From Berberis thunbergii (taxonomy: Eukaryota > Streptophyta > Magnoliopsida > Ranunculales > Berberidaceae), in NCBI GenBank assembly GCA_003290165.1, contig QNQO01006949.1:1-64000 (forward strand): 64,000 nucleotides of DNA, read 5' to 3'. This document shows positions 9,490-20,959 of the stretch, in pieces. Each line of letters starts with the position of its first letter. Position 1 is the stretch's first letter. The translations under genes and the position numbers were made by a program. The notes under the pieces are model-generated. The model ran no database searches and was not told where the DNA came from. It saw only the letters and a list, made by a program, of their open reading frames with translations.

Positions 9490-12400
9490 TCATGCTTTAG
9501 AGGTGACAGTTCCATTTTTCTCTAGCTGCCTCTGTCTAGCACGCTCCATCTTCCGTTTACGCCATTCTCCGAGAGCTGAAATGCAGGAGAAGTTAGTAAC
9601 TGGCTTTCTACATTATTAGTAGTGTAGGGTAGCAGGCACATATATCTAGGTTGACAGTGTCAGTTGCAGAAATTCATCATAAATTAATGCAAGCATTTCA
9701 GAAATAGGTGGACAAGGTATAACGGGAGGAGCTCTGATGTCAAGAACTCATAACCCAATGTGCTGAGACCCTATAAGTACTTGATTGTATAGAATCCATG
9801 AGGCTTATAACAAACAAAAAGGTGTGCAGATCCACAAGAACATGCAAGGATAGATCATGTCAATCCATTACCAATCTTTCTTTACCACTAAAACAATACA
9901 ACTATATGCATATTGTTTATCTTGAAAATGGAGGAAGAGATGGGATGAAAGTCAAGAAGGTTAATGGGTGAAATAGCCCTTGAATCATGTTGATGAAGAC
10001 ACGTATCCAGACACCGAGCCTCTCTCCAAAGAGTGCCCTAATCGTTACACTTTCATGTAGATTGGACCTTAACAAGGAGTTGCCATTCACCAGGGATATT
10101 TTACTCTACAAAGTCGGGACCTCAAATTTAAGATTAAACTCCATTATGCATGCCAAATAGCACCAACCTATGTATGGGTGGGAAATGTAGGAGTAACTTA
10201 GCAAGTGAAATATAATATGGGAAGCACATGGAATGGGATAAGTATAGGTGTCAAAGATACGTGTTGGCAGAGATAACATATGAAACGTTGAAGGATGTGG
10301 AGTGAGATTATTTGGGTATTGGAGGTATGTACAGTGGAACAAGGCACTCGGGGCACGTGGAAGGGGGAACCACCCAGTTGATCGTGGATTTAACTTAGTT
10401 GGTACCACTTTCAAACATGAAAATTCAGCTCTCAAAAAAATTGGGTCCAAATAAGTACCTTGTGAAATAAGAGTATAAGACATCTGACAGAATAACTAAT
10501 TAGTAATGTGATCACCTTTTTGGCTATTAGCATCATTTACAGCACGAATGTCCTTAAATCTTTTCGAAAGATCAACTGCAGCAGTCTGCTTTGAAACTTT
10601 CGGCTGTACCCTCTCCGGTTCAGTATATGATTCTTCCTCAATTTCCCTTACCTAACAAATCAAAGAAAGGTAATAGTCATTTCAAATAGTAATCTTTCCT
10701 AGATCGAAATTTTGAACTTCTACAAAGATGAAATGAAAGTTTTCAACTAGATTAAATTGCTGGAAGTAAATGATCCAGATTGTTATCAACTAAATAGTGA
10801 AGGTTGTGCTTACTCTCTTAATTAGTTCCAAGGGTTCCATAGCACGACGCATTTCTTCAGATTCCCTTATACGCCTCACTTGTTCTGCAATATAAAAAAT
10901 GGTAGCCCATTATATATGCAGTAACTGGAAAATTAATACTAACTGGTGACTACACAATTTAATGAGTATGAAACTCTGTGAAAAGAGCAGGCTTAGAAGG
11001 TAAACGTTTGCCTGTAAATGTATGAAACAACTTCCATACACGTGCAATGAAAAAGCTAATGTCACAAACTGTTTCTTCTTTATCTCCTCCATTTTCTCAC
11101 CAAGATGTAGTTTAGTTTTTTAAGAACAGGAGAAAGACAGTGATTGATTCATTGTTTTTGTATCAATGTAAGTGTTCAATAGTGATACTTCCTCTTTTAT
11201 GAAATAGGAAACATGCAGGCTAATGAATAAGGGACTAGCCATTGGTATTTCTCCATTGTGATAATTTGGAAGGTTGAACTTCTTAAAAACAAGTTTGTTC
11301 AAATTATTTCTTTAGTGCTATTGCCTAATTTTCTGTTGTTTCCCTTCCACCTTCAACGTCAGACTAATTTCTCCCAGGATAAGAAGAGAATTTGAAATCT
11401 CTAATGAAAAAAATATATTAGAAAAGCACAAAGTTGACATTGTTTGTACACATGAGCAGATTTTAGTTGGAACCAATAGAACCTTTTACTTGAACTACCT
11501 AATGAGTTTTATTGTGACACTGCTGCAGCATCATGTAAAACTTTTCTAAAGTACTATTATAGTCACCAGCCAATATGAGAGTGGACATGAGATTCTTTAC
11601 AACAAACAGCAACCAGGGCACATGAACAAAGAACTTTTGGCCAAAACAAGAGCATGCAAGAAATGAAGAATAACGTTGATGACAACAAAATACGGGATGC
11701 AAATGACTCAAAGTCTTAGATTAAAATAGCGACCACAACAACAACAATAAATAAATAATCGAAAGATTTCAAGTGGTTTGTAAATCTGCCTCTTAGGTTG
11801 GTAATGACAATTGATTTTTTTTAATCCCTTAAGCCCACCCACCCCAAATGCAGCCGGCAGGGTTCGAACCCTAAACACGTGATTCCATCTGCTACAGGCA
11901 TACCACTGAGCTGGTGATAGTCTAATTTGGAGAGAAAGATGCAATGTATTTATTTTTATTTTTTCAAATAATGGAAATTGTTACTTGTAGAAATGGAGAG
12001 AAAGATGCAATGTATTAAGTCCATGTAGGAGATGTGATTATCAAAATCATAGGTCTAGTCCAGTCCATCTAAGGAGATAGATTCAAATAACTGGTGAGTC
12101 TCGAACTCGCAACCTCTCACAAAGAGAGTGGATATCCAACCAACTGAGCTACAATTGGTGAACAACATACATTTCATTTTATTGTAATAATCAATTTACA
12201 TAAGAAGTTCTTCCCAAGCACAAGCAAGGCATGTTGTACAGTTTCCAACACACATGGTTCATCAAATAGGTAGGGTATTTGGGGGTGGAAAACCTCCGAT
12301 TGCACATAAAAGATTGTATATTGATGTTTTATTCACAGTTAACACATTCAATTTGCAAATTTTTTGTTCCCCAAACTAACAGCTAGCGAACCACCACAAG

Positions 12401-12862
12401 GAAAACAAAAATCCCAAAAAACACTACAAAAAATCCATTTTAGAAACACGAATTTCAAGAGCTCTCCATGCCAAAAGGGGTTCTCAATTTCACTTCTCAA
12501 AATGGACACTACCCCATTGATATCTTATCCAAACTCAAAGCACAAAACACAATAAAAACCCCACAGTTGTCCATAATTTTTTTTTGTGGGTATTAAAATT
12601 TTATACTCATGGATGATTCCAACAAAAAATGGGAGAGAGAAAAAGTGAAAAACATAAGAATTGCAATAAGGGAAAGTTGAAAAAGGGGTAGAGAAGAAGA
12701 ACCTGAATCAGTTAAACTAGGAGAAAGTCTTCTGTTGGAGAAACCCCCAGAGAGAAACCCTTGGAGAAGAAAGAGAACAGTGATGAGATTGAAGAAGCAA
12801 ACAGCGACGGTGGCGCTTTTGAATGAGAATCTCCTCCATGACTGCTGTTGTTGGTTCTCCAT
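9490..12862 (-). CDS. Small single-span membrane protein, function unknown (4 exons)
   Basis: Exons on the minus strand: 12862-12703, 10884-10814, 10651-10516 and 9575-9490, joined in phase to 150 residues. All introns are GT-AG. The start MENQQQQSWRRF is favoured over an upstream ATG because it opens a short basic head followed by a hydrophobic stretch (about residues 17-39), a likely membrane anchor or uncleaved signal. The rest is charged, Glu/Arg-rich and probably helical (RRIRESEEMRRAMEPLELIKR, about 55-77). It ends in a basic LGEWRKRKMERARQRQ segment. I do not recognise the family. Precise phase joining and absence of stops argue that it is a real gene. Intron 1 (1.8 kb) holds two SINEs. 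Confidence 0.8.
11815..11920 (-). mobile_element. tRNA-derived SINE, copy 1
   Basis: The minus strand shows a pol III box A, AGCTCAGTGGTATGCC (11912-11897), and box B, GGTTCGAACCC (11871-11861). The tail ends in an A-rich run near 11815. It lies in intron 1 of the 150-residue gene, in the gene's own orientation. Confidence 0.7.
11965..12162 (-). mobile_element. tRNA-derived SINE, copy 2
   Basis: Minus-strand box A is TAGCTCAGTTGG (12151-12140) and box B is GAGTTCGAGAC (12108-12098). The sequence between resembles a lysine- or arginine-type tRNA head but is not a functional tRNA. It is followed by a unique body. It lies next to copy 1 in the same intron. Confidence 0.7.
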
Positions 12863-13227
12863 CAATGCCTTTCTCTGGTTCTGCTCTTCTCTTGGATCGA
12901 TGGATGAATAAAGCAACAAGTATTATTTCTTTTCTTTTTTTCTGTAAACATTCACTGTTTCAGTCACCACCAAATATCAAGTTTGGAGTCAACTTTCAGT
13001 AGTGATCACTGATCATTTACCACTACTAACTCAATTAGTGTACACTTCGATGTTCAGTTTACTTGATAACGTGGGGCCAAAAAGAGGAATTTTTTCATTT
13101 TGATCCACACGGACTCCTGTTTTTTTTTTTTTTTTTGTGGTGAAAACAATGTGCCCTGCCTGTCGGATTTTGTGGCTCGTTGAGGTGGACCAACAACTGA
13201 CACATCCTCAAATACATCAAAACCTCT
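12863..13227. other. 5' flank of the 150-residue gene
   Basis: Short upstream region with a poly-T run at about 13119-13137. I see no clear TATA box. It ends at the palindromic repeat array. Confidence 0.4.
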
Positions 13228-13890
13228 AGAAATTCTAAATGGCGAGGAAACGGCGGCGAGGGGGTGAGTGTGACCACTCGTTTCCCTCAAGATATGTGCA
13301 TGTGCCATCGAGATGCACAACTTCACAAATTTCGATGGAAATGAATGGTAATACTCACCTCCTCGCCCATTTCCTCGAAGGCTAGAAGGGCTTTCAAAAA
13401 CTCTATTTTGAATTGCAACCCTTCTTATTGTCGAGGAAAAGGGCGAGGAAACCAGCGAGGAGGAGGGGTTTTACCACTTATCCCCTTTGAGATTCGCGTT
13501 GTTCCGCATTTCGAGGGTGTAGATGGAAATCTCGAGGAAAATGAATGGTACAACCCCTCCCCTCGCTCCTTTCCTCGAAAACCAGCGGAGAGAGGGTGTG
13601 ACAGCTCATCCCCCTCGAGATGTGCAGCGGTGTGAATCTCGAGAGAGATGAATGGTAAAACCCCTCCCCCTCGCTAATTTCCTCGCCCCTTTCTTCGACA
13701 ATAAGAAAGGTTCACATGCATAAATTCTAAATGGCGAGGAAACCAAGGAGGGGGAGGGTGTGACCGCTCATCCCCTCGAGATGCATGCCTACACCATTGA
13801 GATGCACATGAGTGCAAATCTCAAAAGGGATGAGTGGTAAAACTCCTCCTCCTCGCTGGTTTCCTCGCCCATTTCCTCGACAATAAGAAA
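13228..13890. repeat. Array of palindromic MITE-like units (GCGAGGAAAC family)
   Basis: At least three units of about 160 bp (about 13228-13384, 13422-13710 as a merged pair, 13727-13890). Each begins TTCTAAATGGCGAGGAAAC or ends GGTTTCCTCGCCCATTTCCTCGACAATAAGAA, and the two halves are inverted copies. Inner parts share GGGTGTGACCGCTCATCCCCTCGAGATG and its complement. A diverged single copy lies at 59217-59335. The units look like very short foldback elements. No transposase is visible. Confidence 0.8.
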
Positions 13891-14373
13891 CATGTAATCA
13901 ATGATCTGGAAACATGTATAATACACTATTAAATATTTTGATATTTAATGCTATTATGATGATATAAATGCTATCACATTTATTTTTATTACAAAAACTG
14001 AGTACTCAATATACATCCACTTTTTAGGACATGTTAAGATATTTTTTTTCTTCTTCTTTTTCTTCACCCATTCAACGGTGTATGATTTTTTTTAATTTTT
14101 ACACTCTTAAAAATAATTGTAGACTCATCCATTTATAAGCGAATTAACCCATGTTCTTAGTATATAATGAGCTCCACCCATAGATTATTGTTGAGATGTT
14201 TTTTTTCTTAAAAAATTAATTAAAATTCACCCATTAAACCCTCAACTTTTAGTTTCTTGCAGGAGAATACTCATTCTTCACCCTCCATTAGCCATCCAAC
14301 CCCTTATTTATCTAAACCAAGCATAGCCTTTTACTATTGTTATCATTGTACAAATTAACCCAACCATAATATC
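13891..14373. other. AT-rich spacer
   Basis: Nothing recognisable between the palindromic array and the left LTR of the Tat-like element. Confidence 0.4.
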
Positions 14374-15040
14374 TTATGTAGTCGAATCTTGTTCTTTTTT
14401 ACCTTGACTTGCATAGGGAACACACGTCGGCCAAAGATCACCGTTGTCACGACCGATGACACTCCAATGCTAATGTCGGACAAAGCTTGAGAAAGTCGTA
14501 ATGCGGTAAATTAGGTTATGCAGCGTACCTTTGTTCATCAACCATGTATCCTATTTATAATGTGAGAGTCCTTGTTCGGCTAGGTCCTTGGTGACATAGT
14601 TTTGGGAAAGATATCTTGTTGGAGATCCTTTCCCTGTTGGGAGTCGTCCATGTAAAAGAGTTTCCCTACATGACTTATGCTCCTAGATCTGCGGGAGATT
14701 ATTCTTTTTTGAAGTGTTGTCCATGCAAGGGAGTTTCCATGCATGATTTATACTCCGATATTTGTTTCCTAGTCAGAACCAATGCTGACATGTCCGTCTT
14801 AGGTCGATCCCCCAGATACTTGTTTTATCAGGTCTTACGGGTATTGGGCTTGACCGTGTGACGTATGGGCCTATTAGAGCGCCGCAGTTTAAGTCCAACC
14901 TCCTAGACCTTGCAAAAATGTGTTTAATGTTGTCTGGGCTTTGCTAGGTTGGGCGGGCAATCAGGCCGCTTTGCTTTGTTGACAAAATCCTCATGACACG
15001 TGTACGCACGTGGATTAAAAAACGATTTGGTGCATCATCA
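14374..15040 (-). repeat. 3' LTR of the Tat-like element
   Basis: It aligns with 23134-23635 over most of its length (for example CTATTTATAA-TGAGAGTCCTTG and CTTAGGTCGATTCCCC-type blocks). It ends GCATCATCA at 15040. Directly beyond is ACTACTCCCCCCGAG, whose complement is a polypurine tract, as expected next to a 3' LTR read on the minus strand. Confidence 0.75.
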
Positions 15041-15055
15041 ACTACTCCCCCCGAG
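15041..15055 (-). promoter_or_regulatory. Polypurine tract of the Tat-like element
   Basis: The minus strand reads CTCGGGGGGAGTAGT immediately before the LTR start TGATGATGC. Confidence 0.65.
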
Positions 15056-15325
15056 TTAGTGGGCCAGCTCATTGGTCTACTAAGTCATGTCATGAAGGAC
15101 CTGAGCTGTCATGATGTTTGAACCCAAATCATCTCTTCGAGCAGCGCACGTCATTAATTGGGCGTGCTTCTGCTAAAAAAAAGGCAAGAATTTTGCTTTC
15201 TATATAGATACCCTTCTCTGCAGAGTTTAGTTCCTTTACTCTTTTGACCTCAGAGATTATGCTTTATCGTTTTGCTTGCCACGCTTTTCACTTTGTTCAA
15301 CTTTCGTAATCGAAAGTTTGTTCGA

Positions 15326-16634
15326 TTTTCCATGGCGGCCAAAATCAGCTTTCTCATTAGATGTTTGCTTATTGTCGTAAGTTTTTCGAGGAGAAGTCGA
15401 TCCCCGAGTCGAATCTGGAGGACCTTCACGAGAAGTATGGGATCCCTGATGATTTCTGTGGAGTGGAACAGATCTGGGATGCAAGAAAGCGATGGTGGGA
15501 TGATATTTGCTACCCGTTGAGATAATGAGGTCTAGGCATAAGAAACTAGTGCTTTTTCACATTGGGCGTGGGTCAAACGTCATTGTCTCATCTGAAAGAA
15601 TTTATCTGTTTGCACCGAGGTATGCTTCAATCGGGTGTTTGTTTCTCTATCATCAAGGAAATTTGGAGCTTCCTGGTGTACCTCGGCATTTCGCCTGCTC
15701 AGATAGTACCAAACGGGTATAAGATGGCAATCGCCATTCTGATTAGGGCGAAGGACGATGTGTGCGTGTTGAAGTCAGTGGTTTTTTTTAGCAAGCTGCC
15801 TGACGTTTACAAGTATTGGCAGAAGTACGGCTTCATGACTTTTGCGGACTTGAAGTATTTCGAGATTGATGGTTGTCTGATTGAGCAGGCATTCAGGAAA
15901 CTGAGTAAGTTTAATTCCATTCTCGATCCCGCTTGTACTGATTGCATATTGAATTGTTATTCGTGCTTTCTGTAGGGACGTTTCCAACTAGGCCCATTTC
16001 TTCTTAGGACAAAGTAGCCCTGGATAAATTTCATGACATGCCTCGGATGCGGGTGGAAGATGTAGTTCAACCCTATAATATCAAGTGCAGCGGACTGTGG
16101 GCTTACTGGCATTAGGCTCCCACTCTTTTTAGAGTTCTGAAATTGAAGTCTAACGGTGAGCCTTCTTCGATGAAAAGGAAGCTTCCGAAAGTTAAGATTC
16201 CTAGCCTGTCAAAGAGGTCCGAGTTGAATGAGGCACTCTCATCTTATGCGTGTTATAAGAAGCTTCGCGTCGTGCCTAAGCCGGTTCTTGGGCATTTGAC
16301 CCCTTTAGAGAGGGGGCACAAAATTGTGGGGCAAGATTCTTGTTTGTCCGCTAGAGCGAAAGCCGTTGTGCCCGAGGGGCATGATGCTTTATTGAAGGCC
16401 CCCATTTCCGTTCTCGACTTGGAGAATGCATATCTGCAAATGGTGGGAATTGAAGATGCAACGAAGTTGAGCATTGAGCAGGCGAAGGTTCTGAACAACC
16501 TGTTGTTGCAGACAGGTATGGCAGTTACTCGTCCGTTTTCATTGGAGGATTTCGTGTATAACCCCTCATTAGATCGCGAGTCTTCTCAACCTGGTAAAAA
16601 GTCGTCTGACCATCGTTCTTATGGCGAAATGTAG
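15326..16634 (+). pseudogene. Antisense ORF of the Tat-like element (intron-bearing, decayed)
   Basis: Plus-strand reading opposite to gag. Pieces: about 15340-15525 (EKSIPESNLEDLHEKYGIPDD), 15562-15904 (SFLVYLGISPAQIVPNGYKM) and 15976-16634. A textbook donor GTAAGT at 15905 and acceptor TGTAG ending at 15975 define a 71-bp intron. Removing it places 15562 and 16143 in the same frame. Two TAG codons (near 15999 and 16111) and earlier frame slips break the frame. The middle part resembles the plant 'putative gypsy type transposon' domain (PF04195, from memory). Its role in such elements is unknown. Confidence 0.6.
15905..15975 (+). other. Probable 71-bp intron in the antisense ORF
   Basis: Starts GTAAGTTTAATTCC and ends GCTTTCTGTAG. 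Its length is not a multiple of three, yet removal brings two separate long ORFs into one frame. That is good evidence it is or was spliced. Confidence 0.65.
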
Positions 16635-17873
16635 GGATGGCAACGGGGCGGATTTGGGCAAATCCATCCCTGCCCCGCTGGATCCGCCCCGAATATCCGT
16701 TTATACAAAATTTTAAAATCCATCCTCGCCCCGGACGGATTTGCGGATATCCGCCCCACCCAAATAACTGCTTAACAAAAAAAAAACTTCTTAACAGAAG
16801 AGAGGCGTATGTGTTCCTGCAAAAAAATCTTCTTATTAGCAAAAATTTTCAAAATCAAAGTCCAGCATAATTTTGCAATAAATGACTTACAGTAACTTGC
16901 CTTTTCTTGTTGCACTATTGGTTCTAAAGAAAGAGGAACCCATTGAACAGAAAGTTCTTCCCCTCTTCATATAAATCCCAACAAATGCAAAAAATTATAA
17001 ACAGGAAATAAATAAATAAAAATATATATACATATATGGTTTTGTGATTTGGGATTTTGAAAACCGAGGCTTGTATCAAGTGAAGATTTTGGGCAGTTTG
17101 TCAATCACTGTAGATGAAACCAAGAAACCCCACTATTGAAGAAGTTGAAGATGAAGATACCCAAGCCTTGTAAGGTGGCACCTTCAACTCCCATCAACTT
17201 CTTTTGAAATCAAAGGTGGGGTTTCTTTGAAAACCCATCTACTCTAGCCCTCTCTTTTTTTAATTCGATCCAAACACAATCTTCATACCACATACACCAT
17301 GATTCACAACATAAGCTCAACATAGGCGACATGGGCATCGGGACAGGCACGGGAACGACACGTGAGATGGTGGTCTGGTAGGAGGAGAGGTTGTCAGAAG
17401 TGTGATGTAGCGGTGGTATCATTACAGGAGAGAGAGTTTTCAGAGGGAGAGAGGTTAGAGTCTGGTAGAGATGTGGATTTAGCAGGGACGGAGTGGGAGC
17501 GGTCGGGTGGTCAGGTGGAGGTGTAGAAACCGACCTAGCGCACTTTAGGGTCGATTATGCTTCTTAGAGCTCTTCGAGTATCCATGGAGAGAGTTGTGTG
17601 AGCTGTGAAAGGCTTGAGTGAGAATGTGAGATGAGAGTGAGATATCTAGGGTTTATTTTCCTTTATATAGTCCAAGGGTACTTTAGTAATTTCACCGGTT
17701 AAACGGATATCCGTGGGGCGGATATGGCCAAATCTGTATCCATCCCGAATAATAAACGGATGCAGTTTGGATATCCGTATCCGCCCCAACCTCCATACAC
17801 CCTTAACCAAATCCGCCCCAAACGTGGCGAGTGGGGTGGATATCCGTGAAAATCCGCCCCACTTCCATCCCTA
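16632..17873. mobile_element. Non-autonomous hAT-like element
   Basis: Inverted ends: TAGGGATGGCAACGGGGCGGA at the left and TCCGCCCCACTTCCATCCCTA at the right. Both flanks are rich in CGGATATCCG and GGGGCGGAT blocks. The interior (1.2 kb) has no transposase. The ends match a very common plant hAT-type terminus (family memory). Adjacent octamers (GCGAAATG and GGGTTGAT) do not match, so the expected 8-bp duplication is absent or decayed. Confidence 0.72.
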
Positions 17874-17939
17874 GGGTTGATCTACTGATGAGAGTTCTGA
17901 CCGCTTATGTTGTGATAGTTCAAGCAATCCTAGTCTGTA

Positions 17940-18152
17940 TTATTTAGAGATCGAGCAATTATCTCCGTCAAATCTTGTAAGATGGCTAAACTCTGTGCAA
18001 GGGCATAATTTTGGCTGGCAATAGATTGTTCTGACCAGGCCGTGATCCACCCATGTGATCCATCCTTGGCGGACTAGGCTATAAATTGGACTAGCAGTTG
18101 TCGTTGCTATTATAAGCGAATTGGCCAGACTGTGGTCAAGTGTGTGTATCAT
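17940..18152. other. Unassigned sequence before the tandem array
   Basis: Moderately GC-rich and continuous in style with the array that follows. It is probably part of the same LTR or internal region of a Tat-like element. No domain is visible. Confidence 0.35.
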
Positions 18153-18214
18153 TGTAAATGGTAGTGCATTGATCCTTGTGAGTCATCTGATTTAAGTTCC
18201 ATGCGCCCTGATTG

Positions 18215-19209
18215 GACTCTCACACTGCCTTTGTCTGTTTTTGGTGAACTGGGCTTCAGGACGGACCAAGAGTTATCGTCATCAGTCATAACTGACTAAA
18301 CTTTGGTCGGGTTTGGCGACCATTGTCTGTAATTGGATAATGATCCCTGGCAACTCATCATTATCAGGCGTTAAGAGCGTTGACTAGACTCCCACTTTCT
18401 AAGCCATCATCATCCGTGCTCGACGAACTACGACCTTAGAGTGAACCAGAAGCTATCGTCATAAGCCGGAGCTCACTTGGCTTTGATCGAGTTCGACGAT
18501 TATTGTTTGTAGTTGGACAATGATCATTGGAAATTCATCATGATAAGGTGTCAAGAGCGCTAACTAGACTCACTTTCTAAGTTATCTTCATTCGTGCTCG
18601 GCAAATTACGGTCTTAGAACGAACTAAAAGTTATCATCATCAGCCATAATTGACTAAGTTTTGGTCGGGTTCGGTGATCATTGTCTGTAGTTGGACAATG
18701 ATCCTTGGAAAGTCATCATGATAAGACATTGAGAGCGCTGACTAGACTCCCACTTTCTAAGCCATTTTCATCTGCGCTCGGTGAACTACGGTCTTAGAGC
18801 GGACCAGAAGCTATCATCATCAGTCAAAACTGACTAAGCTTTGGTTGGGTTCAACAATCATTGTCTGTAGTTGAACAATGATCTCTGGCAAGTCATCGAG
18901 ATCAGGCGTCGAGAACACTGACTAGACTCCCACGTTTTAAGTCATCGTCATTTGCTCTCGGAAGACTAGGTGTTAGAGCGGGCCAAAAGTTATCGTCATC
19001 AGTAGTCACTCACTAAACTTTGGTCGGGTTTGGCGATCATTGTCTGTAGTTGGACAATGATCCCTGGCAAATCATCGTGATCAGGCGTTGAGAGCGCTGC
19101 TAGACACCCACTTTCTAAGTCATTTTCATCCGTGTTCGGCAAACTACGGCCTTAGAGCGGACCAGAAGCTATCGTTATTAGTCGAAACTGAATAAGGTTT
19201 GATCAGGTT
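18215..19209. repeat. Tandem array, about 180-bp unit, 5-6 copies
   Basis: The landmark CCCACTTTCTAAG recurs at about 18391, 18569, 18749, 18929 and 19108, giving periods of 178-180. Each unit also carries an inverted pair, GATCATTGTC / GACAATGATC, around an 8-base loop (best preserved at about 19036-19063). Copies differ at many positions, so the array is old. It lies inside the Tat-like element. Confidence 0.88.
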
Positions 19210-19379
19210 AGGCCTCCGCTTGGTTTTGGGCGCGCAAGTCTGACTTGGGTGTCCCGACTTACTTAATTTGCCTAATAGTTCGACGCGGATTTGGATCAAT
19301 AAGTCTGATTCTGGAGTAGGGTCACCATAGATTGATCGGACTGAATTTCCTCCAGATTTAATAAACAACAATGGAATTT

Positions 19380-19640
19380 TAATAGAGCGGATACCTTGGA
19401 TTTGTTGATAATATCATTGTAGGTGTGCTATGCATTCCATGGGCGCTTAAGGCCTTCGTCGTTTGTGTCGTTTTTGCGTGTACTGGGCCATTTTTTGTCC
19501 TTTGGGCCAGATCTGGCTGGGCTCTCACTTGGGCTCACTAGCTGGTTGGGCTCTATTGGAGAGATTATCGTGCCATGTGTACGACGTAGATTGCGAGACA
19601 ATTTAGTCTCGATTACTCCCCCCCCCCCCCCCCCAATTAA
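19380..19640 (-). mobile_element. Second LTR-end-like junction with C17 run
   Basis: The sequence ...CGTGCCATGTGTACGACGTAG... followed by ATTACT and 17 C (19618-19634) parallels the 3' end of the left LTR. There, ...CACGTGTACGCACGTGG... is followed by ACTACTCCCCCC. It looks like the LTR/polypurine-tract boundary of a second, related element nested here, or an internal duplication. Confidence 0.45.
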
Positions 19641-20959
19641 TGGGGCTGCATGCAGTGCCATTGATTCAATGAATGTGGACTCGTGCAGTTGTAATTGGAA
19701 CCGTCACATCCTTATTTCTCGTACGACATTTAACGTTGACATAACTGTTGGATTACTTCGTTTCATGAACCGTCGTGGCTATATATATGTTGGTCTTCAC
19801 AATTTCAAGCATTGCCATGAATGTTATAGTGCATGTCCTTCAAATGCATTTTGAAGGAAAAATATGCTTTGGGTTCTCCAAAGGCTAAAAAAAATTTTGT
19901 TGTTGGAGTCTTCCAATGTTCTAACATTTGCAACGATGAGTCTTGACAAGACCTGCTATTATATGATGACACCTGGTTTGGGTGAGCATCCAATTGGTTC
20001 CATGGGACCTTGTGATTTCTTCTTACATTGCGAAGAAGAGTTACGGACTATCCCTCAGGGGTCAAGTTTATCTTCTATCTTCTGGTGCTCCCAAGGCGTC
20101 TCGCGCCATCCAATCTCAAAGATAACACCCGCAACCAACTTTGGATGGTTGTTTCTACTGTATGTACTTAGCTTCATGCGTGATGTCACAGCTGGAAGGC
20201 AGATTGACAGAGCGAAGCTCTGGTGGGCGCAACCTGCGTGGTAACTCTACATCACCTCAGGCATCCCTTGCTTGAGAGACACCCTCATCTACCTTATTCT
20301 GCTTTCACCTCTAAATCCTCTTCGCAAGGCAGATTGACGGAGCAAGGCATCTGCAGTCTATTTCGAGCATATTCCCTGCCACTTTCAAACCATCCTTCCG
20401 AGGCAGATTGGCGGAGCAAAGAATCAAGCGTGTATCCGCAACCTGTAGCCTACTTTAAGTACTTTTGCTTTCACTTCTGAATCCTCTTCTGTAAGCATAT
20501 TCTGAATCTTTTTCTGAAAGCAAATTAATGGAGTGAGGTCTTGACGTGCATTTCAGCAGATCCATACTCACGCCGAACTTAGATACTTGTAGTGTGTAAA
20601 CTTTTGTATTAGTCAATCGGGCAAGCTTTGTAACAATTTTTTTAGCAATCAATAAAATATGTTTTCTATAATTTGTGTTTTATTCCTTGAATGAATCTGT
20701 ATCATATAGGCTTGTGTGAACAAATCTTCTAGGCTGAAAAAAAAAAAAATCAAAACAATAAGATAGTTTGACTATAAGAGGGGACTAAGCTAATACGGCG
20801 CTGAAGGAGACGCGTATGGCCTGGCTCAGATTGTGTAGCTCCTTTGGCAAAGTGTCACGTTTCACCAATGCTAGCGAAGTCACTAAAAAGTGAACTTTGT
20901 GCGGGCGGGTCATTCCACGCTGGTTGCTAGCTTTTGGAGTAGGCGTTGGTTTGTTGAAG
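19641..20959. other. Internal non-coding part of the Tat-like region
   Basis: No domain in any frame. A loosely repeated motif, AGGCAGATTGACGGAGCAA, recurs at about 20195, 20327, 20401 and 20517. This is where pol would be expected, so a large deletion or replacement has occurred. Confidence 0.45.

Noticed and set aside
12098..12151. A possible functional tRNA gene
   Set aside because: Box A and box B are good, but the acceptor stem does not pair and the unit continues into a SINE-like body.
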